DNA of 64,000 nucleotides from Planctomycetota bacterium (GTDB taxonomy: Bacteria; Planctomycetota; Phycisphaerae; Phycisphaerales; SM1A02). A program made the position numbers and the translations under genes. Positions 45,899 through 54,832 of this stretch are shown here, piece after piece. How positions within the stretch are numbered: the first letter of the stretch is position 1; every line of letters starts with the position of its first letter. The notes beneath the pieces were generated by a model. The model worked only from the letters and a program-made list of their open reading frames with translations, made no database searches and was not told where the DNA came from. The DNA is taken from the NCBI GenBank assembly GCA_022574595.1, contig JACZRS010000017.1, forward strand, positions 42,033 through 106,032, given 5' to 3'.

Positions 45899-47197
45899 TT
45901 ACTCCCAGCGAGTTGCATGCCAAAGCTTCTTACCACGCCTGACTAAAATTGTGCGCCCATGAAGTAGATCACCTCTAAGTAGCATACGACCCGTTTCCGC
46001 TCTTGAGCCATTGATTGAAATCGCACCATTGCCTAAAAATTCCTTAGCTTCCCTTTTAGAACTGGCCAGCGAAGTTTCTATTAATACTTCAACCGCTGAA
46101 ACTCCCTCGCCTTCTAGTAGCGATTTGTTGTGCAATGAGTGAGGTACATCAGCAAATACTTGCGACAGCATATCTTCATCAAGCGATTGGATATCACCAC
46201 TAAATAGTGCCTGCGATGCACTTTGCACTTTGCTTAGCTGAGCTTTGCTATGCAACATTTCAGTCATACTTGCTGCTAAAGCTCGCTGCGCAGCTCGCTC
46301 CTGTGGGGCTGCGTCTTGCTTACTTGCAATCTCCTGGATTTCCGAGCTATCCAAAAGTGTGTACCACTTTAGCCACTGCACAACATCCGCATCTGGAAGG
46401 TTTAGCCAATATTGATAAAAAGCATACGGACTCGTAGCATGCTCTGTATCAGATGAAAGCCACAGCGCAGTTCCCTCAGACTTGCTCATCTTCTTGCCAT
46501 CTGAACGGGTTACAAGCGGCGCGGTCAGCGCAAATGCCTGAGCATCATCCTGACCATACTCTCTTCTAATTAGATCCAAACCCGAAAGCATATTGCCATA
46601 CTGATCTGACCCTGCTAGCTGCACCGTACAATCAAATTCCCTGCGTAAATGCAAAAAATCATACGCTTGCAGGATCATATAGCTGAATTCGGTATAGCTC
46701 ATGCCATACTCTCGCTGCTCTAATCTGCGTTTAACGCTTTCCCTTTGCATCATTTCGTTAATGGAAAAATGTTTTCCCACGCCGCGAAGAATTTCAATAA
46801 ACCCAAGTTTGTCAAGCCAATCAATATTATTTACAACAATTGCTGCGTTGGGCAAAGCCGGATCAAAATCAAGCAGCTTCTCCATGATGCGCTTCTGACT
46901 GGCGACATTTGCATCGACAACTTCGCGCGTTAATAAGGAGCGCTCGTCATCTCTGCCAGATGGATCGCCAATAAGGCCGGTTCCGCCCCCCATAAGTATT
47001 ATGGGTTTATGACCTGCTCGCTGAAAGTGCTTCAACAAAGTTATGGGGATGAGATTGCCAATATGCAGCGAATCACTGGTAGGATCAAAGCCTGCATAAG
47101 CAACGCGCATGGGCTTGGCCAAATGCTTATCCAGCTCCGCCTCCGCAGATCGCTGATGCAACAAACCTCGCCAGGTTAGTTCTTCAAGGAAATTCAT
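45899..47197 (-). CDS. tyrS: Tyrosyl-tRNA synthetase
   Basis: The 432-residue protein has the class I HIGH variant HIGN (45-48, SDSLHIGNL) and the KMSKS loop (SDGKKMSKSEG). The C-terminal S4-like RNA-binding domain begins SAVEVLIETSLASSKREAKEFL. It charges tRNA-Tyr. Length and motif order are those of TyrS. It ends a short minus-strand run (pheS, membrane protein, sodN, tyrS). Confidence 0.96.
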   Translation of the reverse strand: MNFLEELTWRGLLHQRSAEAELDKHLAKPMRVAYAGFDPTSDSLHIGNLIPITLLKHFQRAGHKPIILMGGGTGLIGDPSGRDDERSLLTREVVDANVASQKRIMEKLLDFDPALPNAAIVVNNIDWLDKLGFIEILRGVGKHFSINEMMQRESVKRRLEQREYGMSYTEFSYMILQAYDFLHLRREFDCTVQLAGSDQYGNMLSGLDLIRREYGQDDAQAFALTAPLVTRSDGKKMSKSEGTALWLSSDTEHATSPYAFYQYWLNLPDADVVQWLKWYTLLDSSEIQEIASKQDAAPQERAAQRALAASMTEMLHSKAQLSKVQSASQALFSGDIQSLDEDMLSQVFADVPHSLHNKSLLEGEGVSAVEVLIETSLASSKREAKEFLGNGAISINGSRAETGRMLLRGDLLHGRTILVRRGKKLWHATRWE

Positions 47198-47214
47198 ACT
47201 TATGATACTAATGG

Positions 47215-47700
47215 TTAATGCTTATGCTCGGGATAGTAGGCACTAATGGTTTTAATTGCATCGCGCAGCGTATCCGCAGCCTTTGGATCAACGGTTTGCT
47301 TAGCCTTCATCGCTGCAACTATAACAGCATGATGCTCTGCTAGTTTCTTAAGATAAGCATCGTAAGCATCACTATCCGCAGCAGCAGCCTTGACGCGCTG
47401 CGCTAGAAAATACTCAGCAATGGTATCTTGGATTTTCTGTGCGTGGCTTTCCTTATTGATAACCCATCGAGTAGCTTGATTGAAACTTTGCGGATCATTT
47501 TTCCCAGATAGATCGTTGATTTGATTTATTGCTTTAGCAATTGTGGTTGTGTCTTCGAGCATTGCAGTAATGCGCGAATAATCCCCATAGATTCCGCACG
47601 GCACCTGGCAGTGTGCATAGGCAATGGGCGTTGTTGCACTGAGCATTGTAGAAGCGATGACACCTGCTCCTATAGCTGTTATTAAAACTGATTTACGCAT
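47215..47700 (-). CDS. sodN: Nickel superoxide dismutase with a cleavable N-terminal leader
   Basis: The protein has 161 residues from the ATG at 47700 with GGAG 7 bases upstream; the longer frame to 47736 would add 12 codons. A leader of about 29 residues ending ...PIAYA is followed directly by HCQVPCGIYGD, the nickel hook. His1, Cys2 and Cys6 of the mature enzyme bind nickel, so cleavage after AYA would expose His1. Ni-SOD dismutates superoxide. The helix bundle that follows (NQINDLSGKN... ESHAQKIQDTIAEYFLAQRV) fits the family. The leader looks like a Sec signal peptide, so the enzyme is probably exported. Confidence 0.88.
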   Translation of the reverse strand: MRKSVLITAIGAGVIASTMLSATTPIAYAHCQVPCGIYGDYSRITAMLEDTTTIAKAINQINDLSGKNDPQSFNQATRWVINKESHAQKIQDTIAEYFLAQRVKAAAADSDAYDAYLKKLAEHHAVIVAAMKAKQTVDPKAADTLRDAIKTISAYYPEHKH

Positions 47701-47737
47701 GGTATTTCTCCAATTCTTCTTTCTAAAATTATACAAA

Positions 47738-48448
47738 TTAATCAGATGAATCTGATCGCCAATACTTTTTTTCGACTTCTTGATCTATAGACTGAGTCTC
47801 TTCAATCGGTGGCACAGTCGATAATACAGGAGCTGGTACAGGTGAAGCCTCACCCCATGAAGCCACTTCAATTCTAACTTTTTTGCGTGAGAACCAAATA
47901 AGAGTAAACACCGGTAATGCGCAACCCCAAATGATCATAATTACAATCATAAGCATACCCATCCACATCATAAGTTGTCCAAAGAACGACATCGCCGCGG
48001 CTGCATTTGGATCACTTGCCAACATCTCCTGCATCTCTTCAAACTGAGCTTTTTGCACCATATAATTAAGTATGCTATTAGCTACTACGAAAGCCATTTT
48101 TGTACCGGACCAAATCAAAACTGTTTTTCTACTCCATAACTTTCGCAAAACCATGCCTATTCCTGCAGCAAGCAATGTGGCTGCCAAAGCGAAGAAAATT
48201 ACTCCAGAGATTATCAACAACGGCTGTAGAGATTCTACAGAATCCATCATCTCCGCTTGCTGTTGAGGTACAAATGTTGTAACCCAATCAGTAGCGAATA
48301 TCGATAAAACCCCAAAACAACCCTGAATTATTCCAAGTGCGCCAAGAACTATGCAAATTATCCCAAGAGTCTTTGGCCACACTATGGGTTTAGGAGGAAG
48401 CTCGCCTGCAACTGTCGGTGGGACGCTTGATATATCAGCCGTTGACAT
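47738..48448 (-). CDS. Four-helix membrane protein, function unknown
   Basis: The 236-residue protein has four predicted membrane helices (about residues 28-52, 76-100, 110-128 and 158-186) and a Pro-rich N-terminus. A soluble acidic C-terminal tail begins after RKKVRIEVAS. I recognise no domain. It lies just upstream of sodN on the same strand (37 bases before the sodN ATG), so the two may be co-transcribed. Confidence 0.65.
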   Translation of the reverse strand: MSTADISSVPPTVAGELPPKPIVWPKTLGIICIVLGALGIIQGCFGVLSIFATDWVTTFVPQQQAEMMDSVESLQPLLIISGVIFFALAATLLAAGIGMVLRKLWSRKTVLIWSGTKMAFVVANSILNYMVQKAQFEEMQEMLASDPNAAAAMSFFGQLMMWMGMLMIVIMIIWGCALPVFTLIWFSRKKVRIEVASWGEASPVPAPVLSTVPPIEETQSIDQEVEKKYWRSDSSD

Positions 48449-48519
48449 TATTAATTCTCATCATGAATAAATTGTAGTATTGAAGATTCTGTCTTGTTGT
48501 AGATAATCTATTCATATAA

Positions 48520-49542
48520 TCAAAACTGCCTTAGGAACCGTGCATCATTTTCAAACAGCCAACGAATGTCTGCGATTCCATATTTTCGCATGGCTATACG
48601 CTCAATACCTAATCCAAATGCAAATCCCGTCCATATTTCGGGATCGTATCCAACCGCATCAAATACATTAGGATCAACCATACCACATCCGCCTAGTTCA
48701 ACCCATTGCCATTTGCCTTTTACTTTCATTTTCATATCCACTTCTGCGGATGGTTCAGTAAAAGGGAAGAAGCTAGGGCGCATTCGAACCTCAGCTTCAG
48801 GCCCGAAATAAGCGCGCGCAAACTGAATCAACGTGGTTTTAAGATCAACCATTGTCACATTCTTATCAACGTATAAGCCCTCAACCTGATGGAACATACT
48901 AAAGTGCGTAGCGTCATGAGTATCAGGTCTATACACACGGCCGACTGCGATTACCTTGATCGGCGGCTCGGTATTTTCCATGGTGCGTATCTGCACGGTT
49001 GAAGTTTGGCTACGCAACATAAGCCCACTGCCATGAGACGCATCTGATGATTCTGCTCCCACCTTACGCAGATAAAAATTATCAATGGGTTCTCGCGCAG
49101 GATGATCGCGCGGGATATTCAGTGCATCAAAGTTATGTAATTCATCTTCAACTTCAGGTCCATATACAACTGAAAATCCCATGCGCGCAAAGACTTCAGT
49201 AATCTCATCAATTGTACGACTTAGTACATGCCTCCGCCCTTGGCCACAAGGTAAGCCAGGCTCCGTAATATCAATAGTCGAAGTAGTTTTTTTTGATCCG
49301 CTATCAATTTCCTTTGACTTTTCAGCAAATGCTGTTTCTAGTGCGCGCTTAATTTCGTTAAAGAGCTTTCCAACGGCTGGTTTATCTTCCTTGGAGACAT
49401 TCTTCATACCCGGCATTGCGGATTTGATCAGTCCTTTGCTGCCAAGGTATTTTATTCGCCAAGCTTCCAGCGCATCAGCATCGCTAATAGCGCTTAGTTC
49501 GCCCAGGCCTTGACTTTGGATTTGGTTCAGTTGGTCAAGCAT
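48520..49542 (-). CDS. pheS: Phenylalanyl-tRNA synthetase alpha subunit
   Basis: The 340-residue protein has an N-terminal coiled coil, then class II motifs: MGFSVVYGPEVEDELHNFDALNIPRDHPAR, LRSQTSTVQIRTME (motif 2 region) and GFAFGLGIERIAMRKYGI (motif 3). It pairs with the PheT beta subunit to charge tRNA-Phe. pheT is not next to it; a membrane protein gene follows instead. The length matches PheS. Confidence 0.95.
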   Translation of the reverse strand: MLDQLNQIQSQGLGELSAISDADALEAWRIKYLGSKGLIKSAMPGMKNVSKEDKPAVGKLFNEIKRALETAFAEKSKEIDSGSKKTTSTIDITEPGLPCGQGRRHVLSRTIDEITEVFARMGFSVVYGPEVEDELHNFDALNIPRDHPAREPIDNFYLRKVGAESSDASHGSGLMLRSQTSTVQIRTMENTEPPIKVIAVGRVYRPDTHDATHFSMFHQVEGLYVDKNVTMVDLKTTLIQFARAYFGPEAEVRMRPSFFPFTEPSAEVDMKMKVKGKWQWVELGGCGMVDPNVFDAVGYDPEIWTGFAFGLGIERIAMRKYGIADIRWLFENDARFLRQF

Positions 49543-49586
49543 GTAAATCGAAGTGTATCGACAAATAGGCTATTGCTGCAAATAAA

Positions 49587-49613
49587 CAAGGCCGCCCATT
49601 TAAGACGGCCTTG
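49587..49613 (-). terminator. Terminator of the ribosomal protein operon
   Basis: CAAGGCCG and CGGCCTTG form an 8-bp stem with an 11-base loop. On the minus strand TTTATTT follows. It lies about 30 bases after the rplQ stop and closes the operon that starts with rplD. Confidence 0.88.
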
Positions 49614-49641
49614 ATAAATCGATGCTTAGGCTCAAGGGTGT

Positions 49642-50403
49642 CTAGCTCTTTGGCTCATCCTTGGGCTCGTCATTGGGTTGATCCTCTTTGGTCTCCTGTG
49701 GTTCTGCTTGGGATTCATCGGCCGTGACCGCAGCAGCTTCATCCGCTGGAGAATCTTCCACAGAAGGGGCTTCTTCAACAGGCTCCGCTACTGCTGTGGC
49801 AGAATCAGAATCTTGGGCCTCTTCAGCAGTGCCACCTTTTCGCAATTTCGCATAAAACGCGGTTCGATTGTCCGCTTTTTCACGCCGACGAGAAGTTCCA
49901 CCACCTATTTGAGGACCTTCTTCTTTGCCCACTAATTGAAGCAATACCAGATCAGTACCATCACCAAGTCGATGCTTACCTAGCTTTATAATTCGAGTGT
50001 AACCACCATCTCGATCGGCAAACAAAGGCGCGATCTTTGTCATAACGTGCTGAACAAGCCTGGGGGCTTTTCTCACTTCGCCGTATCGGTTAAATTGGAT
50101 ATCGCTTGGATCGGGCAGGTCAAAGTACACATTATCTTTGCGTGAGGCTGGCACACTGGGGTCCGCAACCCAGGAATGAATTGACCGATCTGTTAGACGC
50201 GACACGATCTGGCGTCTTGCTGTAAACGTGCCTTTCTTGGCGGTGGTAATAATCTTTTCGATGAAGGGCTGAACAGCTTTGGCCTTGGGAAGTGTGGTTT
50301 CAATCTGCCCATGTTCAAAAAGTCCCGCTGCGAGATTGCGTAGCATAGCTCGCCGGTGTTCGCCATCACGACAAAGTTGTTTTCCAGAAATACGGTGACG
50401 CAT
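49642..50403 (-). CDS. rplQ: 50S ribosomal protein L17 with long acidic C-terminal tail
   Basis: The 253-residue protein starts MRHRISGKQLCRDGEHRRAM and has GRYTRIIKLGKHRLGD-type (here GGYTRIIKLGKHRLGDGTD) L17 core features. A segment of about 30 residues (near 75-115) seems inserted relative to the usual ~120-residue L17. About 65 residues of Ala/Glu/Asp/Ser-rich low-complexity tail follow (from about residue 190). The gene is last in the ribosomal operon, 50 bases after rpoA, where L17 belongs. Confidence 0.95.
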   Translation of the reverse strand: MRHRISGKQLCRDGEHRRAMLRNLAAGLFEHGQIETTLPKAKAVQPFIEKIITTAKKGTFTARRQIVSRLTDRSIHSWVADPSVPASRKDNVYFDLPDPSDIQFNRYGEVRKAPRLVQHVMTKIAPLFADRDGGYTRIIKLGKHRLGDGTDLVLLQLVGKEEGPQIGGGTSRRREKADNRTAFYAKLRKGGTAEEAQDSDSATAVAEPVEEAPSVEDSPADEAAAVTADESQAEPQETKEDQPNDEPKDEPKS

Positions 50404-50453
50404 AATCTAAACTCCTGGCCAGGATCTACATATCCCAGCACTTAGGGGCATCT

Positions 50454-51779
50454 TTACTCATTAGTGGTTGGTGGGTCAGGAGGCAACACAAAAGGAGACG
50501 GTTCGATAGCAGGCGAATCTTCTAATTGGGGTTTATCAAACGGTGAGGAATCCATTGGTGATTCCACAATTGGTGATTCCACAATTGCTGATTCCTCAAT
50601 TGCTGATTCCTCAATTGCTGATTCCTCAATTGCTGATTCCAATTCTGGCGTCTCCACTACAGGCGATTCTAATACTGGGGAATCGACAAATGGTGAATCC
50701 ATTACCGGAGTCTCATCTACTGTTGGCTCTTCATATACTGACGCTGGCGGAGGCGATGAATGTACTGTTGCTGCTGGTGCGGATTTTATTTGATAGCCTT
50801 CAGGCAGGCCTTTTCCTAATCCCAGCCCCATTTCTTCCAGCTTTCGCTTTACCTCACGTAATGATGTCTTACCAAAGCTGCGTACAGAAAGCAGTTCCGC
50901 CTCAGCCTTGTCTACCAATTCACCAACGGTTCTAAGCTCAGCTGACTCCAAACAATTATTAGCTCGAACGGATAGATCAAGCTCATTTACAGACATATTC
51001 AGCTTGCGAATCAATTCTTCATCAACGCTGGATGAGTCGCTGATATCAGCAGTAATTCGTTCCGTTCCAAGATCAAAGTATTGTACGAACGGATTAAGAT
51101 GCTTACGAAGGATCTTGGCAGATTCAACCAGCGCTAACTCAGGCAGAATTGTGCCATCGGTCCAAATATCCATAATCAGCTTGTCGTAGTTTGTTTTCTG
51201 TCCAATTCGTGTGTTTTCAACTCGGTAGCGAACGCGCTGCACCGGGCTGAAGATCGCATCAATCGGGATTATCCCGATTTCCTGCTCATCACGGTTTACG
51301 AATTGATCGGATGCCGGTCGATAGCCTCGACCTGAATCGATCGTCAATGTCGCTTCGAAATCAACTTCTTCCGTTAAAGTTGCAATCACGTGTTCTGGAT
51401 TATGGATCATTACTGAAGTATCAGCTTCGATAAGGTCAGCTGTAACTTCACCCGGACCAGTCGCAGCAAGACGCATGGTCTTTTGTCCTTCATAATCCAT
51501 ACTGATTATTAGCCCCTTAATGTTTAGGATGATGTCGACAACATCTTCCAACACGCCGGGCATAGTAGAAAACTCATGCTCCACACCTTGGATGCGAGCA
51601 TTGATAACTGCTGCCCCTTCGATACTCGAGAGCAGAATTCTCCTCAGACTGTTACCAACAGTAGTTCCGAATCCTCTTTCAAAAGGTTCGACGGTAAATC
51701 GCCCAAAGGTATCGCTGGCTGAACGCTGATCTAGTTCAACTTGAGCTGGTAACTCCAGCCCGCGCCATCGAACATGCAT
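50454..51779 (-). CDS. rpoA: RNA polymerase alpha subunit with a repetitive C-terminal extension
   Basis: The protein has 441 residues from the ATG at 51779 with GGAG upstream. The N-terminal assembly domain (SDTFGRFTVEPFERGFGTTVGNSLRRILLSS) and the alpha-CTD (LDLSVRANNCLESAELRTVGELV...FGKTSLREVKRKLEEMGL) are normal. About 115 extra residues follow, rich in Pro, Glu, Ser and Asp, with short repeats (ESAIE). Usual length is ~330. The tail is encoded in part by a 15-bp tandem repeat. Confidence 0.97.
   Translation of the reverse strand: MHVRWRGLELPAQVELDQRSASDTFGRFTVEPFERGFGTTVGNSLRRILLSSIEGAAVINARIQGVEHEFSTMPGVLEDVVDIILNIKGLIISMDYEGQKTMRLAATGPGEVTADLIEADTSVMIHNPEHVIATLTEEVDFEATLTIDSGRGYRPASDQFVNRDEQEIGIIPIDAIFSPVQRVRYRVENTRIGQKTNYDKLIMDIWTDGTILPELALVESAKILRKHLNPFVQYFDLGTERITADISDSSSVDEELIRKLNMSVNELDLSVRANNCLESAELRTVGELVDKAEAELLSVRSFGKTSLREVKRKLEEMGLGLGKGLPEGYQIKSAPAATVHSSPPPASVYEEPTVDETPVMDSPFVDSPVLESPVVETPELESAIEESAIEESAIEESAIVESPIVESPMDSSPFDKPQLEDSPAIEPSPFVLPPDPPTTNE
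50554..50643. repeat. 15-bp tandem repeat inside rpoA
   Basis: Six head-to-tail copies of a 15-bp unit (ATTGCTGATTCCTCA or ATTGGTGATTCCACA) lie in frame in the 3' part of rpoA. On the minus strand they encode five-residue repeats of the ESAIE/ESPIV type. The unit length is a multiple of three, so changes in copy number keep the frame. Confidence 0.9.
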
Positions 51780-51955
51780 GACAAACTCCAATTTGCTCAG
51801 CAGTGCCCTGAATTCCAGGAACTCACACGGTATCGGTTCTAACCTCGGTCCTGCTGATCAACGCGAGTGAACCTTCTTTTCGTGTGAGATAAACATCTCA
51901 AAAGCAGCTTAGGGTAAATATGGTTTACAAGAAACCAACCTGCCTCAATACTGCA

Positions 51956-52330
51956 TCAAACTCTTCGCCTCTTCTTAGGCCTACACCCGTTATGTGGGAT
52001 CGGCGTGTGATCTTCTACCGCAGAAATAATCAAGCCATTGGCCTGAAGTGAGGTAACCGCAGGATCGCGCCCAGAACCGGGGCCAGTTAGATGAACTTCA
52101 ACTTCCCTCATGCCCATTCGCTTGGCCTTGACTGCACATTTTTCAGCAGCTCGACTAGCAGCGAACGGAGTAGCTTTTCGTGCACCCTTAAAACCAACGG
52201 TTCCAGCTGAGTCCCAACACAATGTTTCACCATTTACATCTGTAATTGTGATCATTGTGTTGTTGAATGTTGCCTTGATATGGGCAATCCCACGAATAAC
52301 GTTCTTGCGGATCTTCTTTTTCTTAGCCAT
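51956..52330 (-). CDS. rpsK: 30S ribosomal protein S11
   Basis: The 124-residue protein has the S11 core: [43 protein letters not shown] and the basic end [11 protein letters not shown]. It forms part of the 30S platform. The position between rpsM and rpoA is usual, except that rpsD is missing between it and rpoA (175 bases without a gene). Confidence 0.97.
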   Translation of the reverse strand: MAKKKKIRKNVIRGIAHIKATFNNTMITITDVNGETLCWDSAGTVGFKGARKATPFAASRAAEKCAVKAKRMGMREVEVHLTGPGSGRDPAVTSLQANGLIISAVEDHTPIPHNGCRPKKRRRV

Positions 52331-52420
52331 CAGACATTAAACCTTTTCGCTTATTGCGGTTCCTTCTCCCAATTAAGGGCAGGAACCTCACGATTTCAAT
52401 TACATTTAACCAGCACAGAA

Positions 52421-52801
52421 TTAGTGGGTCTTGACACCCTTCTTACCTGCAACCGTCTTCTTACGACCCTTACGAGTTCTAGCGTTACATTTCGTTCTCT
52501 GGCCACGCACAGGTAGGCCTCGACGGTGGCGATCACCTCTATAAGAACGAATATCTCTCAAGCGCTGAATATGCTGCTGCACCTGGCGGCGAAGCGCACC
52601 TTCAACGATATATCCTGCATCAATGATCGATGCAATTTGTGAAAGCTCTTGATCATTTAATTCTGAGGCACGTTTGTCTATATCGATACCTGCTTCGGCA
52701 AGAATATCATCGGCAGCCTTGGGCCCGATACCATGAACATAGCGCATGGCGTAGCGGATCTTTTTTCTTTCCGGAATGTCAACACCAGCAATACGTGGCA
52801 C
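52421..52801 (-). CDS. rpsM: 30S ribosomal protein S13
   Basis: The protein has 126 residues from a GTG at 52801; the GTG-CCA-CGT start reads PRIAGVDIPERKKIRYAM, and GGAG lies about 8 bases upstream. S13 hallmarks are GIGPKAADDIL and SYRGDRHRRGLPVRGQRTKCNARTRKG. It contacts the P-site tRNA and the 50S subunit. Extending to 52837 would add non-homologous residues. Confidence 0.95.
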   Translation of the reverse strand: MPRIAGVDIPERKKIRYAMRYVHGIGPKAADDILAEAGIDIDKRASELNDQELSQIASIIDAGYIVEGALRRQVQQHIQRLRDIRSYRGDRHRRGLPVRGQRTKCNARTRKGRKKTVAGKKGVKTH

Positions 52802-52871
52802 GGTCCATCTCCAAATGTTGGCTAAACTAAATAACAATCGATCCCGTCAAGGATCCAGCTTCGCTTTAGCT

Positions 52872-52988
52872 TTAGCCTTGTCTTTGTTTAAGACGAGGGT
52901 TTTTCTTGTTAATGACGTAGCGCTTGCCTTTTCGGGTAACGATTTGGCAATCCTTTGTGCGACGTCTGATACTGCTTTGAACTTTCAT
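52872..52988 (-). CDS. rpmJ: 50S ribosomal protein L36, zinc ligands lost
   Basis: The 38-codon frame reads [20 protein letters not shown]... and ends NPRLKQRQG, the L36 pattern. Standard L36 binds zinc with C11, C14, C27 and H33. Here these are T11, C14, N27 and L33, so only one ligand remains and zinc cannot be bound in the normal way. It lies between infA and rpsM, as usual. Confidence 0.95.
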   Translation of the reverse strand: MKVQSSIRRRTKDCQIVTRKGKRYVINKKNPRLKQRQG

Positions 52989-53015
52989 AATTATTACATC
53001 AAACAAAATCTGGTC

Positions 53016-53231
53016 TTAGTGGCGGTAAGTGATTCTTCCTTTGGTCATGTCGTATGGACTCATTTCGATAGTCACTCTGTCGCCTGGAAGTATTCGAATA
53101 AAAAACTTTCTCATTCGGCCGCTAACGTATGCAAGAATCTCCTGATCGTTTTCAAGCCTCACCTTAAAACGAGCATCGGGCAATGCCTCGGTAACTTCGC
53201 CGTCCAGGGAGATTTTTTCCTCTTTAGCCAT
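53016..53231 (-). CDS. infA: Translation initiation factor IF-1
   Basis: The 71-residue protein reads [18 protein letters not shown] and ends GRITYRH, with [30 protein letters not shown] of the OB fold. IF-1 covers the ribosomal A site during initiation. It lies between secY and rpmJ. Confidence 0.97.
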   Translation of the reverse strand: MAKEEKISLDGEVTEALPDARFKVRLENDQEILAYVSGRMRKFFIRILPGDRVTIEMSPYDMTKGRITYRH

Positions 53232-53356
53232 ACGTTATCTTATTGCTCCAATCAATTTTTTAGACCCACCAAAGCGAACCGAGAAGTATAACCAACCAAA
53301 GTAGGTTCTCAACTTATTACCGTTACAGGCCTTGGCAAGATTTCGCTTAGGGCAAA

Positions 53357-54778
53357 TCATCGTTTGCCGCTCTTTAAGCGAGGTGCGCGCCCTTGATCGC
53401 CGCCCTTTAAGAATCCAGAATAGTTCCTCATCAGCAGATTCGCCTCAACCCGTTGCATGAGATCCAGCCCAACGCTAACCACAATTAGAAGACCGGTTCC
53501 TCCAAGGAAGCTGGCCACCATAAACGGAATTTGCATTTGACGCGCCACAATTGAGGGGATTACAGCTATAACCGCTAAGAAACCCGCACCTACATAAGTC
53601 ACCCGTTCCATCACGGTTTCCAGATACTCCGCAGTACGCGGGCCAGGTCTAAGCCCCGGAATGAAGCTGCCGTGGTCTCTTAACTGCCTGGCCATATCTT
53701 CAGGAGAAAAGACAACGGTCGTCCAAAAATAACTGAAAAAGTAAATCATAATGATCTGGCAAACCACAAATGGGTATGAGCCAGTTTCAAGTGCGCCCGC
53801 GAGAAATCTGGTAACGCCAGGCCACCAACTCCAAAATCCCTCTGGATCAATAGCAATTGCTTGCTGGTTCATCCAGCCAAATATGGCTGAGGGAAAGATC
53901 ATCAACGAGCTAGCGAAAATAATCGGCATAACCCCCGCATGATTCACACGCAAAGGTAGGTAATGCCTCTGCCCGCCATACATCTTCCTACCACGCGTAT
54001 GTTTAGCTTGCTGAATAGGAATTCTGCGCTGCGCTACTGTAATGAGAATCGCTCCCGCAACTACTATTACAAACGCAGCTATTAGAAAGATAAGCCCAAG
54101 GAGGCCTATGCCTGTTCCTTGAGATTGCTGGGATAGTTGTAGATTCTTACCTACCCAGACCACTGCACCGGGCATACGTGAAATGATACCTGCAGTGAGG
54201 ATTAACGATACTCCGTTGCCTATGCCGTACTTATCAATTTGTTCGCCCAACCACATCAAGAACAAGCTTCCTGCGGTTAGACCTGTAATTCCCGACAAGT
54301 AAAATACAGCGATATGGGGGCTGGTGGTAAAAGCCCTATCAACCAGGCCTGTAGCCAGGAGAAACTTCAGCCACATTACGGATTGAATGAGGCACAAACC
54401 CACTGCTGCGTAACGCGTCCATTCGGTGATCTTCTGTTGGCCCGATGCGCCTTCCTTTTTCAGTTCTTGCAATTTTGGGACAGCTGATTGAAGTAATTGG
54501 AATATAATTGCAGCTGTGATGTAAGGCATGATGCCAAGGCCGAAAATTGTCGACTGGCTAAGTGATCCGCCTGAGAATATCGAAGCGTATTCCAGTAATC
54601 GCCCCCACCCTGTCGCTCCTTTAGACGCTTCTACAGCAGCGTCTGCGACTGCTCTTTGATCCACGCCGGGCAAGGGTATCCAAAAACCAATACGATAAAT
54701 AAACAACATCCCAAGCGTAAAAAGCACTCGGTTGCGGAGATCAGGGATACGGAAGATATTAAGGATCGCTTGTATCAT
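53357..54778 (-). CDS. secY: Protein translocase subunit SecY
   Basis: The 473-residue protein has the SecY start (IFRIPDLRNRVLFTLGMLFIYRIGFWIPLPGVD), about ten membrane helices, the plug region GLGIMPYITAAII and the C-terminal RPGPRTAEYLETVMERVTYVGA. It forms the Sec channel. It is located between rplO and infA; adk and map, often here, are absent. Confidence 0.96.
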   Translation of the reverse strand: MIQAILNIFRIPDLRNRVLFTLGMLFIYRIGFWIPLPGVDQRAVADAAVEASKGATGWGRLLEYASIFSGGSLSQSTIFGLGIMPYITAAIIFQLLQSAVPKLQELKKEGASGQQKITEWTRYAAVGLCLIQSVMWLKFLLATGLVDRAFTTSPHIAVFYLSGITGLTAGSLFLMWLGEQIDKYGIGNGVSLILTAGIISRMPGAVVWVGKNLQLSQQSQGTGIGLLGLIFLIAAFVIVVAGAILITVAQRRIPIQQAKHTRGRKMYGGQRHYLPLRVNHAGVMPIIFASSLMIFPSAIFGWMNQQAIAIDPEGFWSWWPGVTRFLAGALETGSYPFVVCQIIMIYFFSYFWTTVVFSPEDMARQLRDHGSFIPGLRPGPRTAEYLETVMERVTYVGAGFLAVIAVIPSIVARQMQIPFMVASFLGGTGLLIVVSVGLDLMQRVEANLLMRNYSGFLKGGDQGRAPRLKSGKR

Positions 54779-54832
54779 GCGGTATTTTGAGACTTCACTA
54801 AATTATAAGTAAATTCAAATAATCCAAGAACC

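Noticed and set aside
52776..53291. Plus-strand open frame of 171 codons over rpmJ and infA
   Set aside because: It covers two certain ribosomal-operon genes on the other strand; the sequence has no motif.
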